Part shown: positions 1 through 6,401 of the stretch, piece by piece | How the letters are laid out: every line of letters begins with the position of its first letter | Numbering within the stretch: position 1 is the first letter of the stretch | NCBI GenBank assembly: GCA_003661185.1 | Contig: QMVQ01000087.1 | Span: 1-6,676 of the forward strand | DNA: 6,676 bases | Source of the DNA: Candidatus Alkanophagales archaeon | GTDB taxonomy: Archaea > Halobacteriota > Syntropharchaeia > Alkanophagales > B39-G2 | Direction of reading: 5' to 3' | Position numbers and translations under genes: made by a program | Notes under the pieces: model-generated | Database searches by the model: none | What the model saw: only the letters and a program-made list of their open reading frames with translations | Told to the model about the DNA's origin: nothing

Positions 1-123
1 AGGAGGTTTGATGATGATCTGTTTGTGATTGTTGGAGGTGATGATCATGGAAAGGGAAAGGGAGAAGGTAAAGGAGGTAGAAAAGGAAAAGGTAAAGGAG
101 GTAGAAAGAGAAGAGTTAATTGA
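1..123 (+). CDS. C-terminal tail of an upstream gene, possibly Gar1-like (partial)
   Basis: The frame starting at base 1 is open from the window edge to a TGA at 121-123. It reads [15 protein letters not shown] followed by a tail of about 25 residues made almost only of Gly, Lys and Arg. Seen directly: a short hydrophobic strand followed by a basic glycine-rich tail, with ordinary codon use for this window (GAT, GGA, AAG, AGA). From established knowledge, archaeal Gar1, the H/ACA pseudouridylation RNP protein, ends in a beta strand plus a basic low-complexity tail and is often encoded just before tfb. The Gar1 identity is therefore an inference from tail composition and position. If real, the gene overlaps tfb by 77 bases in a different frame. 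The competing view is that the upstream gene ends earlier, at TGA 9-11 or TGA 26-28 in the other two frames, and this frame is a shadow of the tfb 5' end. No conserved core domain lies in the window to decide. Confidence 0.42.
   Translation, partial: RRFDDDLFVIVGGDDHGKGKGEGKGGRKGKGKGGRKRRVN
34..42 (+). promoter_or_regulatory. Shine-Dalgarno site of tfb
   Basis: GGAGGTGAT is a full match to the sequence complementary to the archaeal 16S rRNA 3' end. It ends 4 bases before ATG 47. This decides the tfb start: the in-frame TTG 29, GTG 38 and ATG 41 lie upstream of or inside the site and cannot use it. Confidence 0.75.
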
Positions 124-1021
124 AGTTTGTCCTGAGTGTGGTAGTCCAAGGATTGTCAGAGATTATAGGAGAGGTGAGTTGATCTGCCAGGACTGTGGTT
201 ACGTGATTGAGGAGAAGTATATAGATGCTGGACCTGAATGGAGAGCTTTTGACAGTGAGCAGAGGGAGAAGAGGAGCAGAGTGGGTGCTCCCATAACGTT
301 CACAATACACGATAAGGGGTTGACTACGATAATAGATTGGAATAACAAGGATTACTATGGAAAGGCAATATCCGTAAGAACGAGAGCACAGATATTTAGA
401 CTTAGGAAGTGGCAGAGAAGGATTAGGATTAGCAATGCAACCGAGAGAAACCTTGCATTTGCATTGAGTGAATTGGACAGGATGGCTTCAGCCTTGGGCT
501 TACCAAAGTCCGTTAGGGAGACTGCTTCAGTCATATACAGAAAGGCGATAGAGAAAAACCTAATTAGAGGTAGGAGCATTGAGGGAGTTGTAGCTGCTGC
601 TTTGTATGCTGCATGCAGACAGGCAAGAGTTCCAAGGACACTCGATGAGATTGCACAGTATTCCAGAGTCGATAGGAAGGAGATTGGGAGGACATACAGG
701 TTCATTGCAAGGGAACTTGGATTGAGACTCATGCCTACGAGTCCAGCTGACTATGTTCCAAGGTTCTGTGCAGCTTTGGGATTGAGTGGTGACGTTCAGA
801 GGAAGGCAATTGAGATCATAAAGAAGGCTGAGGAGAGGGAGCTTACAAGTGGAAGGGGCCCAACTGGAGTTGCAGCAGCTGCAATATACGTCGCATCGAT
901 ACTTTGTGGTGAAAGGAGGACTCAAAGAGAAGTTGCAGAGGTCGCTGGAGTTACGGAAGTTACAATAAGGAACAGATACAAGGAACTGGCGGAGAGGTTG
1001 GGTATAGAAATCATCCTCTAA
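47..1021 (+). CDS. tfb: Transcription initiation factor B (TFB, archaeal TFIIB homologue)
   Basis: TFB binds the TBP-TATA complex, reads the BRE and recruits RNA polymerase. From ATG 47 the protein has 324 residues, slightly longer than a typical TFB. It opens with a charged extension (residues 1-26) containing KVKEVEKE and KVKEVERE in tandem. A zinc ribbon follows with Cys 28, 31, 47 and 50 (CPEC and CQDC). The B-reader/linker region (about 58-100) carries GPEWRAF and SRVGAP. Two cyclin-like repeats occupy about residues 134-228 and 229-322; the second contains the helix-turn-helix [20 protein letters not shown] that contacts the BRE. All expected elements are present with no frameshift. The start is fixed by the GGAGGTGAT site; the longer TTG 29 version adds six residues with no ribosome site. 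The 5' end probably overlaps an upstream gene tail. The family assignment is certain; whether the genome has other TFB copies cannot be seen. Confidence 0.97.
   Translation: MEREREKVKEVEKEKVKEVEREELIEVCPECGSPRIVRDYRRGELICQDCGYVIEEKYIDAGPEWRAFDSEQREKRSRVGAPITFTIHDKGLTTIIDWNNKDYYGKAISVRTRAQIFRLRKWQRRIRISNATERNLAFALSELDRMASALGLPKSVRETASVIYRKAIEKNLIRGRSIEGVVAAALYAACRQARVPRTLDEIAQYSRVDRKEIGRTYRFIARELGLRLMPTSPADYVPRFCAALGLSGDVQRKAIEIIKKAEERELTSGRGPTGVAAAAIYVASILCGERRTQREVAEVAGVTEVTIRNRYKELAERLGIEIIL
67..114 (+). repeat. 24-bp tandem duplication in the tfb 5' end
   Basis: Two adjacent 24-base units (67-90 and 91-114) agree at 21 of 24 positions, with the first 17 bases identical. The unit is a multiple of three, so both frames repeat: [16 protein letters not shown] in TFB and [16 protein letters not shown] in the overlapping upstream frame. 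Bases 52-66 are a looser purine-rich lead-in to the repeat. Confidence 0.85.
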
Positions 1022-1027
1022 TTTTTT
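1022..1027 (+). terminator. Possible T-tract terminator after tfb
   Basis: Six consecutive T residues fill the whole gap between the tfb stop codon and the next ATG. Archaeal intrinsic termination uses T-rich tracts on the non-template strand. A single T6 run without a second tract is weak, and it could equally be the short leader of the following gene. Confidence 0.2.
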
Positions 1028-1612
1028 ATGATTGAGATTTTTGAGAGATACTGGGAGAGATACGATTCTTGGTATGACAGAAATCGTGAGATATTTTTAA
1101 AGGAGGTAGAATTAATCAGGAGAAATCTGGGTGAATTTAAGAGGGGTTTGGAGATTGGTGTTGGGACAGGTAGGTTTGCAGTTGAGCTTGGAATTGAGTG
1201 CGGTTTGGATCTATCCAATGCAATGCTGAGACTATCAAAGTCGAGGGGGATTGAAGTTGTGAAAGCATGTGCAGAAATTTTACCATTTAAACAGGTTTTC
1301 GATCTCGTCTTATTTGCATTTACACTCTGCTTCCTTGAGAATCCAATTGATGCCTTGAGATCTGCAAGAGATGTCCTTGTAAATGGTGGTAGGGTGGTTG
1401 TATGTTGTGTTCCTAGAGATTCAAAGCTTGCAGAGGATTACATGTCTAGAAGGGACAGTCCATTCTATTCTAAGGCAAGGTTTTACACCACATCTGAAAT
1501 TTTGAACATGCTAAAAGAAGTCAAACTTGATGTTGTCAAAACAGATTTTGAAGACATAAAGTATGGTAGGGACGTATTCTTGGCTGTTGGAATGAAAAAG
1601 TATAAGAACTAA
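1028..1612 (+). CDS. Class I SAM-dependent methyltransferase, substrate unknown
   Basis: A 194-residue protein with the Rossmann-type methyltransferase fold of the UbiE/methyltransferase type 11 group. Motif I is LEIGVGTGRF (residues 41-50), which binds SAM. The acidic residue ending strand 2 is Asp 61 in GLDLS. AEILPF (82-87) is the usual A-x-x-L-P-F segment before strand 4, FDLVLFAFTL (91-100) is strand 4, and NGGRVVVCCVPR (119-130) matches the strand-5 region. The N-terminal YWERYDSWYDRNREIF is typical of small methyltransferases of this group. I see no membrane segment and no extra domain that would name the substrate, so no symbol is given. The ATG lies 6 bases after the tfb stop with no Shine-Dalgarno site, so it is translated by coupling to tfb or from its own nearly leaderless transcript. 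Its 3' end carries the likely promoter of the next operon. It may be only a positional neighbour of the condensin genes. Confidence 0.9.
   Translation: MIEIFERYWERYDSWYDRNREIFLKEVELIRRNLGEFKRGLEIGVGTGRFAVELGIECGLDLSNAMLRLSKSRGIEVVKACAEILPFKQVFDLVLFAFTLCFLENPIDALRSARDVLVNGGRVVVCCVPRDSKLAEDYMSRRDSPFYSKARFYTTSEILNMLKEVKLDVVKTDFEDIKYGRDVFLAVGMKKYKN
1594..1606 (+). promoter_or_regulatory. BRE/TATA-like promoter of the smc operon
   Basis: GAAAAAG (1594-1600) is followed directly by TATAAG (1601-1606), the order and composition of an archaeal BRE plus TATA box. The TATA centre is about 25 bases before GTG 1629, which puts the expected start of transcription at or next to the start codon. That fits the absence of a ribosome binding site there and predicts a leaderless transcript. 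The element lies inside the methyltransferase coding end, where its A-rich codons (Met-Lys-Lys-Tyr-Lys-Asn) could also produce it by chance. Confidence 0.5.
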
Positions 1613-1628
1613 TTGGAATACTCCATTT

Positions 1629-1946
1629 GTGGAGAGGGATATACTTCTTGAAAGGCTTGAGAGGAAGCTTGCTGAAAAGGAGAAGGAGGTTGAGGAGTTG
1701 AGAAGGATGCTGTCTTCAAAGACTGTTGAGGAGATCAAGAAGGAGTTGAGAGAGGAGTTCAAGAGAGATTTGAAGTCTGTTGAAGCAAAGATTGCCGAAC
1801 TTTCAAAGAGTGTTGAGACTCTCATGAACGAGATACTCTTCATAAAGTCTGAGATGAAATCTCGTAAGAAGACTGAGATCGTTGATATAGCTAAAGAGGA
1901 GAAGAGAGAGGAAGAGGTAGAAGAGGAGATGATTGTAGTCGATTGA
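1629..1946 (+). CDS. Small charged coiled-coil protein at the head of the smc operon
   Basis: I do not recognise a named family. The product has 105 residues, is soluble, very rich in Glu, Lys and Arg, and has no Cys and no membrane segment. Residues 1-28 (LLERLERKLAEKEKEVEELRRM) and about 36-80 (IKKELREEFKRDLKSVEAKIAEL, then ETLMNEILFIKSEM) have heptad-like Leu/Ile/Val spacing, consistent with one or two parallel or antiparallel helices. The tail from about 88 is acidic (EEKREEEVEEEM) and ends in IVVD. GTG 1629 is the only standard start before the first heptads; the frame closes at TGA 1593 upstream. There is no Shine-Dalgarno site, but a BRE/TATA-like element sits 25 bases upstream. Only one base separates its TGA from the smc ATG, so translation is probably coupled. 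The position suggests a role with SMC-ScpAB, but that is inference from context; highly charged helices are common and could be unrelated. Confidence 0.8.
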   Translation: MERDILLERLERKLAEKEKEVEELRRMLSSKTVEEIKKELREEFKRDLKSVEAKIAELSKSVETLMNEILFIKSEMKSRKKTEIVDIAKEEKREEEVEEEMIVVD

Positions 1947-1947
1947 G

Positions 1948-4900
1948 ATGATTAAAAGGATAAAGCTCAGAAACTTCAAGTCCTTTAAGAGAGCGGAGAT
2001 AGAGTTTAGAGACAACTTTACAGTAATCACGGGACCAAACGGAAGTGGGAAGTCAAACTTGATAGATTCAATACTCTTCTGCTTGGGAACATCTTCAAAG
2101 GTTCTTAGGGCTGAGAGGTTGACAGATCTAATTAGAGATGGGAGGGGAGAAGCTGAGGTTACGATTGAGATAGATGGATACGAGATTAAAAGAAGAATAA
2201 GGAAGACTGAAAGGGGATACTACAGCTACTACTACATAAACGATAAAAGTGTAAGCTACTCCGATGTTGAGAGGTTGGTTGAGAGTTTGGGTTTGAATAC
2301 AGATTACAACATAGTCATGCAGGGGGATGTGACGAGGATTGCTGAGATGACACCAATTCAGAGGAGGAAGATAATAGAGGATGTTGCTGGGATATCAGAT
2401 TTTGATGAGAAGAAGGAGAAGGCTTTGAAAGAACTTGAGATTGTAAGACAGGATATTGAGAAGGTGGAAGTTGTGATAAGGGAGGTTGAGGATCAGCTTT
2501 CAAGGTTGAGAGTTGAGAGGGAGGAGGCTTTGAGGTATAAGAGTCTGTTGGAGGAGAAGGATAGGTTGGAGTTTTACAAGAAGGTTCACGAGCATCTTTC
2601 ACTTTTGAATGAAGCTGAGAGGATAAGGAGGGAGATAGATTTTGTAGAGTCTGAGAGAGATGAGAAGATAAGGAGGATTTATGAGATAAACTCCGAGATT
2701 GCTAGGTTGAATGATGAGGTTAGAGATTTGTCTGAGAAGATTTCATCTTTTAAGGATGAGAGGTTGAGAAGGATAAACGATGAGATTGGAAATGTAAACT
2801 CTGAGATTGCAAGTTTAAAGAGATCTATCGAGATATATGAAGGTGAGCTTAAAGAATTAAATGGTGAGAGAAACAAAGTTTTGGTTTCAATTCAAAAGCT
2901 CTCAGATGAGATAGAAGATATAGAGAAGTCTATAAGGGAGTTTGAGGTTAAGAGGGAGAGTTTGGAATCGATTTTAAAGGAGAAGGTTGACAGATTGAAC
3001 TCCCTAAAGGTTACGTTTGATAAACTGAGTTCAGATTACAGATCTTTGAGGGATGAGCTTGATGAGAAGTTGAAGATTTTGAATGAGCTAAAAGAAAAGA
3101 GAACTGCAATATTGAAGGAGAGAGAAAAGGTTCTCGAAGGTTTGAGAAGAATTGAGATTGAGATTGAAGAGATAGAATCCAGTAGGAGGAAGGTGAGGTT
3201 GGGTGATGTTTTTGATGAGATTGCGAGGGATGAGAAGGATTTGGTGATTGTAAAGAATGAGATTGATAAGGTTAGGATGAAGATTTTTGATGTTGATGGA
3301 GAGATATTCAAACTTAGAGATGAGATTTCAAGGATAGATGAGGAGTTGAAGAGGTGTGAGATTGAGCTTGCAAAGGTTCAGAAGCCGAGGGCTGTTGAAA
3401 TAGTCTTGAAGGCTTGTGAGGATGGAAAGTTAGATGGTATATATGGGACTGTTTCCCAACTTTGTAGGGTGGATGAGAGGTATTCCCTTGCTCTGGAGGT
3501 TGCAGGTGGAAACGCTTTAAACTTCATTGTTGTTGAGAATGAGGATGTTGCAATAAGGGCTTTGAGGTATCTGAAGGATGTAAATGGAGGTAGGGCAAGC
3601 TTCATACCTCTAAATAGAATAAGGGTTAAGCTGAAGTTGAGACCAATTTGCATGGATGGTGTTGTTGATTACGCTGTAAATCTGATAGATTGCGATGAGA
3701 AGTTCAGGTCAGTCTTTGAACTGATATACAAGGATACACTGGTTGTTAGGGATTTGGATGTTGCAAAGAAACTGATAAACGTCTTTAGGGTTGTAACACT
3801 TGAAGGTGATTTGATTGAGAGAAGTGGAGTCATAACGGGAGGATCCATTAAGAGGTATGGTTTGTTTGATAGGAGGTTGAGGGAGAAGATTGATGAGCTT
3901 AAGAGAAGGAGGGAGGAGATTGAGTTTGATTTAAGGAGGTTGGAGAACCTTAGAAAGGAACTTCAAGAGAGATTTGAGAGTTTAAATGAAAAGGCTATGA
4001 GGTTAAGGGAAAGAATTTCTGCAAACAGATCTAAGGTTGAAGAGCTAAAGGTTATACTTGCTGATGCTGAATTTAGATTGAAAGAGAAGAGGAGGGAGTC
4101 TGAGGTTTTGAACGATAGGGCTGTTGAGATTGAGAGGGTGCTTTCAGATGTTGAGAGGGAGATATCAAATTTTGAACGTGAAGTTGAAGGTTTGAGGGTT
4201 AAGCTTGAGGATGATAGGATTTCAAGTTTGAGCTTGAAGATTGAAGAGCTTAGAGGTGAAGTTGAGAGGTTGAAGGATCTAATCTCGATGACAAATTTAG
4301 AAATTGAAGGTCTTTGTGCAAGGAGGGAGCAGAAGTTTAACATTTTGAATGATTGTAAGGTTAGGTTGAGTGAGATTGATGAGAAGGTTGATAGGATAGT
4401 TCGTGAAGTTGAGAGTGCAAAGGTTAGGATTGACGAACTTGAGAGGAACCTTGAGATCTTGAAGGTTAAGGAGAGGGAGATAAACAGAGAGGTTTACGAA
4501 TTAAGGAAGAGGAGAGATGAGATAGTTTCAAAGATTGAATCCCTTGAGAGGGAAAAGAATCAGAACGTAATCTCTGAGAGGATTCTTGAGGAGAGATTGA
4601 AAAGTTTGAGGGTTAAGCTTGAGGAGATTGAAAGAGATTTGGATGTTGAGATTGAAGTTCCAGAGAATCTTCCACAACTTGAATACGTTGAGAGGAGAAT
4701 TGATGAGATTGAGAGGGAGCTTGAATCTTTTGGAGAGGTCAACATGAAGTCCATTCAGGAGTATGAGAGGGTTGAGAATAGATACAGGGAACTGCTTGAG
4801 AAGAAGAAGGTTCTTGAAAGGGAGAGGAGGGAGATAATTGAAAAGATAAGGGTTATTGAGGAGATGAAGAGATCTGCATTTCTATCAGCATTCAATTCAA

Positions 4901-5316
4901 TAAACGAGAACTTCAAGGAGATTGTAAGGGAGCTTGCAGATGGTGAGGGTGAGATATATTTGGATAGGGATGATCCATTCTCAAGTGGACTTCAAATAAG
5001 GTTTAAGCCATTTGGAAAGCCAATTCAAAGACTTGAATCTATGAGTGGTGGTGAGAAGAGTTTGCTAACATTGGCATTCATATTTGCAATTCAGAGGTTC
5101 AAGCCTGCACCCTTCTATGCTTTTGATGAGGTTGACATGTTTCTGGATGGTGTCAATGTTGGGAGGCTTGCAAAGATGATAAGGAAGTTGTCGAGTGATG
5201 CTCAGTTCATAGTTGTATCTCTAAGAAAACCAATGCTTGAAGAATCTGATCACGTTGTTGGAGTTACTAGGGGAGGTGATGGTGAATCGATCGTTACAGC
5301 GATCCAATTGAGATAA
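1948..5316 (+). CDS. smc: Chromosome segregation/condensin ATPase SMC
   Basis: SMC dimers bind ScpA and ScpB to form the prokaryotic condensin that organises and separates chromosomes. The 1122-residue protein has the complete domain order. The N-terminal head starts MIKRIKLRNFKSF with Walker A GPNGSGKS at 29-36 and the Q-loop Gln near 125 in VMQGDVTRI. A first coiled-coil arm spans about 155-480. The hinge at about 482-635 carries AGGNALNFIVVE, GGRASFIPL and SGVITGGS. A second arm spans about 640-1000. The C-terminal head has signature SMSGGEKS (Ser 1033 to Lys 1037 core) and Walker B FYAFDEVD with Asp 1060 and catalytic Glu 1061, followed by MFLDG. The H-loop position reads VVSLRKP, with Leu where many ABC ATPases have His. 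Length is at the short end for the family, explained by slightly shorter arms. The start at ATG 1948 begins exactly at the conserved N-terminus and is one base after the preceding gene. No frameshift is seen. Confidence 0.98.
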   Translation: MIKRIKLRNFKSFKRAEIEFRDNFTVITGPNGSGKSNLIDSILFCLGTSSKVLRAERLTDLIRDGRGEAEVTIEIDGYEIKRRIRKTERGYYSYYYINDKSVSYSDVERLVESLGLNTDYNIVMQGDVTRIAEMTPIQRRKIIEDVAGISDFDEKKEKALKELEIVRQDIEKVEVVIREVEDQLSRLRVEREEALRYKSLLEEKDRLEFYKKVHEHLSLLNEAERIRREIDFVESERDEKIRRIYEINSEIARLNDEVRDLSEKISSFKDERLRRINDEIGNVNSEIASLKRSIEIYEGELKELNGERNKVLVSIQKLSDEIEDIEKSIREFEVKRESLESILKEKVDRLNSLKVTFDKLSSDYRSLRDELDEKLKILNELKEKRTAILKEREKVLEGLRRIEIEIEEIESSRRKVRLGDVFDEIARDEKDLVIVKNEIDKVRMKIFDVDGEIFKLRDEISRIDEELKRCEIELAKVQKPRAVEIVLKACEDGKLDGIYGTVSQLCRVDERYSLALEVAGGNALNFIVVENEDVAIRALRYLKDVNGGRASFIPLNRIRVKLKLRPICMDGVVDYAVNLIDCDEKFRSVFELIYKDTLVVRDLDVAKKLINVFRVVTLEGDLIERSGVITGGSIKRYGLFDRRLREKIDELKRRREEIEFDLRRLENLRKELQERFESLNEKAMRLRERISANRSKVEELKVILADAEFRLKEKRRESEVLNDRAVEIERVLSDVEREISNFEREVEGLRVKLEDDRISSLSLKIEELRGEVERLKDLISMTNLEIEGLCARREQKFNILNDCKVRLSEIDEKVDRIVREVESAKVRIDELERNLEILKVKEREINREVYELRKRRDEIVSKIESLEREKNQNVISERILEERLKSLRVKLEEIERDLDVEIEVPENLPQLEYVERRIDEIERELESFGEVNMKSIQEYERVENRYRELLEKKKVLERERREIIEKIRVIEEMKRSAFLSAFNSINENFKEIVRELADGEGEIYLDRDDPFSSGLQIRFKPFGKPIQRLESMSGGEKSLLTLAFIFAIQRFKPAPFYAFDEVDMFLDGVNVGRLAKMIRKLSSDAQFIVVSLRKPMLEESDHVVGVTRGGDGESIVTAIQLR
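5272..5280 (+). promoter_or_regulatory. Candidate Shine-Dalgarno site for scpA inside the smc 3' end
   Basis: GGAGGTGAT is identical to the tfb site. It lies 5 bases before the ATC at 5286, the first codon after an in-frame TGA in the scpA frame, and 44 bases before ATG 5325, too far to serve that ATG. The bases also encode Gly-Gly-Asp of SMC in common codons, so it may be a chance match. Confidence 0.35.
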
Positions 5317-5324
5317 TTGTCGAA

Positions 5325-5897
5325 ATGGCTAAGAGGGGTGAGATAGATCCCTGGAAGATTGACATCGTAGATCTAACTGACAGATTCCTCAAGAAGATTG
5401 AAGATTTAGTTGTCTCTGGAAGGGTTATACTTTACGCATCGATACTACTTAGAATGAAGTCCGAGATACTTTTGAAGGAGATACTTGGAGATGAGGAGGA
5501 GGTCTGCGAGATTCAAGATATCGATATGGATTTCGAGATTGAAGTTCCAGTTGTTAGGAAGGTTAAAAGATACACAACGCTAGATGAACTCGTCAGGGAA
5601 CTTAGGAGGATTGAGAAGACTCAAAGGAAGAGGAAGGTGAAGGTTGTATTTGAGAGATTTGAAGATGTTCCTCATGAGGAGAATGTTGAGGAGAAGATAT
5701 TGGAGGTTTACAAAAGATTACTGGGATTTGGAAGGAGGGAGATATCATTCTTCAGTGTTGTGAAGGGGTTGAATAAGAGTGAGAGGTTGATGTTTTACAT
5801 TTCGATACTCCATTTAGCATTCAGGAGAAAGATTGAAGTTAGGCAGGAGAGGTTGTATGATGACATAAAGGTGATCTTAAATGAAGAGGGAGGTTGA
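5325..5897 (+). CDS. scpA: Segregation and condensation protein A (kleisin ScpA)
   Basis: ScpA is the kleisin that links the two SMC heads: its N-terminal helices bind one SMC neck and its C-terminal winged helix binds the other head, with ScpB on the central part. From ATG 5325 it has 190 residues. The conserved GEIDPWKIDIVDLTDRFL is at about 5-22 and YASILLRMKSEILL at 37-50. A variable acidic/basic middle spans about 55-115, and a C-terminal winged helix of about 121-186 includes FFSVVKGLNKSERLMFYISILHLAFRRKIEV. The annotated start cuts into the conserved N-terminus: the frame is open back to 5286 and reads IDRYSDPIEIIVE just before MAKRGEIDPW, which resembles the first kleisin helix of archaeal ScpA. 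No ATG, GTG or TTG exists in that stretch, and ATG 5325 has no ribosome site. The true start may be ATC 5286 or ATT 5307, or the sequence may hide an indel. The gene follows smc by 8 bases, or overlaps it if extended. Confidence 0.93.
   Translation: MAKRGEIDPWKIDIVDLTDRFLKKIEDLVVSGRVILYASILLRMKSEILLKEILGDEEEVCEIQDIDMDFEIEVPVVRKVKRYTTLDELVRELRRIEKTQRKRKVKVVFERFEDVPHEENVEEKILEVYKRLLGFGRREISFFSVVKGLNKSERLMFYISILHLAFRRKIEVRQERLYDDIKVILNEEGG
5870..5876 (+). promoter_or_regulatory. Shine-Dalgarno site of scpB inside scpA
   Basis: GGTGATC matches the 16S-complementary sequence and ends 4 bases before ATG 5881, the same spacing as the tfb site. It supports this ATG as the scpB start even though it lies inside the scpA coding end. 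Confidence 0.6.
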
Positions 5898-6369
5898 GGC
5901 AATACTCTTTTCATCGTCTGAGCCAGTCAGTATTGAAGAGATTGCTAAGAAGCTTAAAGTTAACGTTGGAGAAGTTGATAGGGTTGTTGATGAGATTGTT
6001 AGGGATTACGAGAGTAGGGATACTGCAATTGAAGTTGTCAGGTTGGGTGATAGGGTTTTGATGAGGGTGAAGTTGGAGTATCAGTATTTGGTTTCGGGTG
6101 AGAGGGATCTTGACAGATCAACCTTAAGAACACTTGGAGTAATAGCCATGAATCAACCCATAGAGCTTTCAAAGCTTGCAAAAATTAGGGGAAACAGGTG
6201 TTATGAACATGTGAGGAGATTGGAGAAGCTTGGATTGATTAGATCTGAAAAGAAGGGAAGAACAAAGGTATTAACTGTTACAGAGGCTTTTTTGAGATAC
6301 TTTGGATTGAATGTTGATGATGTTGAAAAGGTGGGGGAGATTTTGAGGAGTAAGGTTGAGGGTAGATAA
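5881..6369 (+). CDS. scpB: Segregation and condensation protein B (ScpB)
   Basis: ScpB dimers bind the central part of ScpA and complete the SMC-ScpAB condensin. The product has 162 residues, compact for the family. The first winged-helix domain (about 1-66) opens with VEAILFSSSEPVSIEEIAKKL, the classic ScpB start, and ends with VVRLGDRVLMRV. The second (about 78-142) has LDRSTLRTLGVIAMNQPIELSKLAKIRGN, matching the family pattern L-x-T-L-x-x-I-A-x-x-Q-P-I-x-x-x-x-I-x-x-I-R-G, then the recognition region HVRRLEKLGLIRSEKKGRTKVLTVTEAFLRYFGL. A short helical tail (about 145-160) ends the protein. The ATG overlaps the scpA 3' end by 17 bases and has a GGTGATC site 4 bases upstream, which implies coupled translation in a fixed ratio. 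It is the last gene of the smc operon; the next gene has its own TATA-like box. Confidence 0.96.
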   Translation: MKREVEAILFSSSEPVSIEEIAKKLKVNVGEVDRVVDEIVRDYESRDTAIEVVRLGDRVLMRVKLEYQYLVSGERDLDRSTLRTLGVIAMNQPIELSKLAKIRGNRCYEHVRRLEKLGLIRSEKKGRTKVLTVTEAFLRYFGLNVDDVEKVGEILRSKVEGR

Positions 6370-6370
6370 G

Positions 6371-6380
6371 CGATATATAC
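6371..6380 (+). promoter_or_regulatory. TATA-like promoter of the biotin carboxylase gene
   Basis: CGATATATAC lies just after the scpB stop. The centre of ATATATA (6373-6379) is 26 bases before ATG 6402, the normal distance from an archaeal TATA box to the transcription start. With no Shine-Dalgarno site in the 32-base gap, a leaderless transcript starting at the ATG is the natural reading. The bases upstream (GTAGATAAG) are purine-rich but only a modest BRE. Confidence 0.6.
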
Positions 6381-6401
6381 AACTGAAACTTCATAACATA
6401 G

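Noticed and set aside
11..28. Mini-ORF MMICL after AGGAGG at 1-6, a possible leader peptide for tfb
   Set aside because: The AGGAGG and ATGATG could simply be codons of the upstream gene (Arg-Arg-Phe-Asp-Asp). A five-codon ORF at the window edge with no attenuator structure cannot be supported.
116..925. Minus-strand open frames opposite tfb
   Set aside because: They mirror a complete, conserved TFB gene and show no family motif; they are shadow frames.
1003..1008. TATAGA as a promoter for the methyltransferase
   Set aside because: Its centre is only about 22 bases before ATG 1028, shorter than the usual 26-27, and the bases before it (GAGAGGTTGG) are not BRE-like. It also encodes conserved TFB C-terminal residues.
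2315..4754. Several long open frames on the minus strand opposite smc
   Set aside because: They translate to Ser/Leu-rich low-complexity protein, the expected complement of GAG/AGG/AAG-rich coiled-coil codons. They lack a ribosome site and recognisable domains, and smc is clearly real.
1948..5316. Possible repeats within smc from the recurring GTTGAGAGG and GATGAGA words
   Set aside because: These are recurring Glu/Arg/Lys/Asp codons of a coiled coil under strong codon bias. No fixed period or long identical unit was seen.
1617..5814. The string ATACTCCATTT occurs at about 1618 and again near 5806
   Set aside because: One copy is at a gene boundary and the other inside scpA coding sequence (Ile-Leu-His-Leu). 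There is no symmetry or further copies, so it is most likely chance.
6285..6297. T6 run near the end of scpB as a terminator
   Set aside because: It lies inside the conserved C-terminal coding part (Ala-Phe-Leu), well before the stop codon, and has no accompanying T-rich tracts.
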